A stretch of 35,927 bases of DNA from Thermoplasmata archaeon (lineage in GTDB: Archaea > Thermoplasmatota > Thermoplasmata > Thermoplasmatales > Thermoplasmataceae): the NCBI GenBank assembly GCA_021797555.1, contig JAJZZM010000008.1, positions 1-35,927 on the forward strand, read 5' to 3'. Under the pieces are notes generated by a model. It did no database searches. It had not been told where the DNA came from and saw only the letters and a list, made by a program, of their open reading frames with translations. The position numbers were made by a program, and so were the translations under genes. Numbering within the stretch: position 1 is the stretch's first letter; the number at the start of each line of letters is the position of its first letter. Positions 34,691 through 35,927 of the stretch are shown here, piece after piece.

Positions 34691-34721
34691 AAGGCTCTAA
34701 ATTTAAAATATTAATATAAGA

Positions 34722-35003
34722 ATGGCATTAAAAAATGGTATTTTTGAAATTTTGAAATGGATATGGCACAAGAGAGAGAGGTATAAGGGGATAGGCTTTT
34801 TTTGGAAAATTTTTCATGGAATATTTAAGGGATGCTTTTCAATTTTATATTTTGGAAGGATCCATCGAACTTATCAGTTAGAATATACCAATGGCCAGTC
34901 ATGGACCAGGGCAAAAGATTGCCAGGAGATAAGATCTGATATCAGATTAATATCAGATATATGGAAATGCAGAAAAATCAGGGGTTATATACCTAAAATC
35001 TGA
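34722..35003 (+). CDS. Small basic, aromatic-rich protein (intact copy of a duplicated unit)
   Basis: 93 residues. The N-terminal half is amphipathic and rich in W, F, I and K (MALKNGIFEILKWIWHKRER...FFWKIFHGIFKGC), so it may associate with membranes. The C-terminal half is polar and ends SDIRLISDIWKCRKIRGYIPKI. That ending recurs in the decayed frame at 35059-35298 (SDIRRVSDIWGHRKIKDEIVKI). The middle RTYQLEYTNGQSW may be a degenerate version of RTVCLNCDG in the other copy. I do not recognise the family. Coding is uncertain because its most conserved DNA overlaps CTGATAT palindromes. Confidence 0.4.
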   Translation: MALKNGIFEILKWIWHKRERYKGIGFFWKIFHGIFKGCFSILYFGRIHRTYQLEYTNGQSWTRAKDCQEIRSDIRLISDIWKCRKIRGYIPKI

Positions 35004-35030
35004 TATGGCGGCTGCTGCTTCCTATTATTA
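34934..35030. repeat. 97-bp direct repeat, copy 1, with CTGATAT palindromes
   Basis: Ungapped match to 35229-35325 at a constant 295-bp offset, 69 of 97 identical by my count. Identity is concentrated in four blocks: ATCTGATATCAGA, TATCAGATATATGG, AAAATCTGATAT and TTCCTATTATTA. ATCTGATATCAGAT at 34934-34947 is a perfect 14-bp palindrome. Confidence 0.7.
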
Positions 35031-35058
35031 TATACATAGGAATAAAATAGTGTTTCAC

Positions 35059-35298
35059 ATGAAAATCAATAGTTTTAATCCGCAAAAATTTAGCAATAAA
35101 TTAAAGCAGTGGTTTAAAGGATTATCGCTAAAAATTGCAAATGCAGGATATTATAACAATATTTAGGCCTGAAGAACTGTATGCCTGAACTGTGATGGGA
35201 TATCAATACTAAAACAGATAGGATATAAATCTGATATCAGAAGAGTATCAGATATATGGGGACACCGTAAAATTAAGGATGAAATCGTGAAAATCTGA
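35059..35298 (+). pseudogene. Decayed paralogue of the 34722 small gene
   Basis: A single frame begins MKINSFNPQKFSNKL..., reaches a TAG at 35164-35166 and a TGA two codons later. It then continues RTVCLNCDGIS...SDIRRVSDIWGHRKIKDEIVKI to TGA at 35296-35298. Total length is about 80 codons, similar to the 93-codon intact copy, and the C-terminal 22 residues align with it. Two in-frame stops make it a broken gene. The first 35 codons could still be translated as a short peptide, after the GTGTTTCAC just upstream of the ATG. Confidence 0.45.
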
Positions 35299-35325
35299 TA
35301 TAGTGATGTTGATTTCCTATTATTA
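35229..35325. repeat. 97-bp direct repeat, copy 2
   Basis: Second copy of the repeat at 34934-35030. It keeps a 12-bp palindrome TCTGATATCAGA. Between the conserved blocks the sequence has diverged, including beyond the stop codon of the overlapping frame. Confidence 0.7.
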
Positions 35326-35348
35326 ATTAATAAAGAATAAAAAACAAA

Positions 35349-35648
35349 GTGAACATCCCGTGAACACTTACAGATATCGTGAAATAAATGATTTAAAAGT
35401 AAAGTGTTCACGTTCACTCATATTTCATGTGTAATATTAACTAATTAAGAATTAAAAACTAGGTGTTCCATTTTGATAAATTTCTTAAATCTCATATAGA
35501 TATAGTATTTTACTACATTGGCATTATAATTTTAGGTGTTCCACCTGAAAATTAGTATTTTTCTATACCTCTAATAGATTTTAAAAACAATGAAACACTT
35601 AAAGACATGGTAATTTAAAGGCTTGGCATTTAAAATTTAAGTGTTCCA
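35349..35648. repeat. Iteron cluster GTGTTCCA / GTGTTCAC
   Basis: GTGTTCCA occurs at 35463-35470, 35536-35543 and 35641-35648, each preceded by RG or AA. GTGAACA occurs at 35349 and 35360, 11 bp apart. GTGTTCAC is at 35404-35411, with GTTCAC directly after it. Looser GTGTTTCA copies are at 35050-35057 (plus) and 35591-35598 (minus). Orientation is mixed. Possible replication, partition or repressor sites. Confidence 0.65.
35359..35412. repeat. 11-bp perfect inverted repeat around a 32-nt AT-rich centre
   Basis: CGTGAACACTT (35359-35369) and AAGTGTTCACG (35402-35412) are exact inverse complements. They lie within the iteron cluster and could form a cruciform or bind a dimeric initiator or repressor. 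Confidence 0.75.
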
Positions 35649-35775
35649 TTTCAACCTCTATTTCCTTATATATAATTATAAAGGCAATGTAAAATTATTT
35701 TGCCCAATGCTCATAAAAATTTGAGAACCATATAACTATAAGAGTATAAAAAATATTAATACAGAAATCATATGG

Positions 35776-35927
35776 ATGAATATGATAGATAGCATTAAAC
35801 TTCGTTCTCCATATACAAGAAATATAAAAAGGTACTTAAACAAAGATTTTGGATCTGATGATGTTTATATGAACAATATAAAACTAGATGAATATATTAA
35901 ATTTGGAAAATATGATAAACATGACGT
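35776..35927 (+). CDS. Start of a gene running off the window (partial)
   Basis: ATG at 35776 opens a frame without stop to the window end, about 50 residues: MNMIDSIKLRSPYTRNIKRY then LNKDFGSDDVYMNNIKLDEYIKFGK. An out-of-frame ATG at 35772 closes after six codons. GAGTATAAAAAATATT at about 35741-35756 lies some 25-30 nt ahead, a good leaderless promoter. The fragment is soluble and charged. The family is not recognised; its domains lie beyond the window. Its position just after the iteron cluster fits a replication, maintenance or defence gene of the element, by context only. Confidence 0.6.
   Translation, partial: MNMIDSIKLRSPYTRNIKRYLNKDFGSDDVYMNNIKLDEYIKFGKYDKHD

Larger units (their letters stand above)
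34026..34721. repeat. Gene-free ~700-bp region with dispersed TTTTATAACAAT-type repeats
   Basis: No convincing large gene. GTTTTATAACAAT occurs at 34057-34069. One-mismatch GTTTTATAGCAAT at 34566-34578 pairs with inverse ATTGTTATAAAAC at 34606-34618. ATTGTTATAA recurs at 34389-34398. Inverted pairs AAGACAT/ATGTCTT (34345-34351, 34398-34404) and ATGTGAT/ATCACAT (34504-34510, 34538-34544) also occur. Many AT-rich words repeat by chance; the exact 13-mer recurrences are less likely to. Confidence 0.55.
35004..35775. other. Gene-poor ~770-bp repeat-rich region
   Basis: Contains the second half of the 97-bp duplication, a decayed small ORF and the GTGTTCCA/GTGTTCAC iteron cluster. No intact gene of normal size was found on either strand. 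The 84-codon minus-strand frame at 35163-35417 runs across the repeats and looks like noise. Confidence 0.5.

Noticed and set aside
35163-35417. 84-codon minus-strand frame across the repeats
   Set aside because: It lies wholly in the duplicated block and inverted repeat, shows low-complexity L/S/I content, no TATA or Shine-Dalgarno signal, and overlaps the better plus-strand paralogue remnant.
30639-35927. Duplicate of the tRNA 3' end as an attachment site
   Set aside because: I looked for TCGGGTTCAATCCCCGA-like sequence downstream and found none in the window.
1-35927. CRISPR array
   Set aside because: No regularly spaced identical repeats of 25-40 bp; the iterons are short, irregular and in mixed orientation.

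Overview
This 35.9 kb AT-rich window is archaeal chromosome. Archaeal or archaeal/eukaryal-type genes establish this: TyrRS, FEN-1 with a PCNA-binding tail, RadB, Hel308, Trm5, TiaS, Fap7/AK6-type kinase, NMD3, ribosomal protein S3Ae/eS1, and a tRNA-Met(CAT) with an archaeal bulge-helix-bulge intron. The low GC, the bifunctional phosphoglucose/phosphomannose isomerase, and the mix of leaderless first genes with GGTGA-led downstream genes fit an acidophile of the Thermoplasmatales (Ferroplasma, Acidiplasma or Picrophilus kin). That placement is inference.

Layout. 1-140: the tail of a probable transposase. 270-3490: a small protein, tyrS and a small partner gene, facing a radB-fen1 repair operon with an ATGA overlap. 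3.8-10.7 kb: membrane protein, MFS transporter, PGI/PMI, NFACT (Rqc2-like), alpha/beta hydrolase and site-2-type protease. 10.8-17.4 kb: a MarR regulator with an inverted repeat upstream, a 48-aa micro-gene, and a minus-strand block of hel308-trm5 and cis-prenyltransferase-tiaS-AK6 kinase-small protein. 17.5-25.3 kb: an internally deleted IS607-type recombinase, MscS channel, small proteins, MazG-like enzyme, a heterodimeric ABC exporter, a DtxR-like regulator with a perfect palindrome in its promoter, and a histidine phosphatase. 25.5-30.6 kb: thioredoxin-domain YyaL/DUF255 protein, NMD3, arginine deiminase, S3Ae and the tRNA.

30.7-35.9 kb is accessory in character, probably an integrated plasmid- or virus-like element running past the window end. 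It has a tyrosine recombinase with an added zinc ribbon, a GNAT enzyme, a free ribbon-helix-helix (RHH) protein, a membrane protein ending in an RHH-like domain, and a winged-helix protein. About 1.75 kb follows that is poor in genes and full of repeats: TTTTATAACAAT-type repeats, a 97-bp direct repeat carrying CTGATAT palindromes over one intact and one decayed small ORF, and a GTGTTCCA/GTGTTCAC iteron cluster with an 11-bp inverted repeat. A new ORF starts just before the window end. This repeat region is the most likely place for something undescribed, such as an origin, partition site or regulatory array.

Translation starts. Genes inside overlapping operons (AK6 kinase, trm5, second ABC subunit, fen1, the gene after tyrS) carry a GGTGA or GAGGT motif 4-6 nt before the start. 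Genes with their own promoter mostly have a TATA-like box about 20-30 nt before the start and no such motif. I used this, with family alignment recalled from memory, to choose several starts that are not the longest possible.
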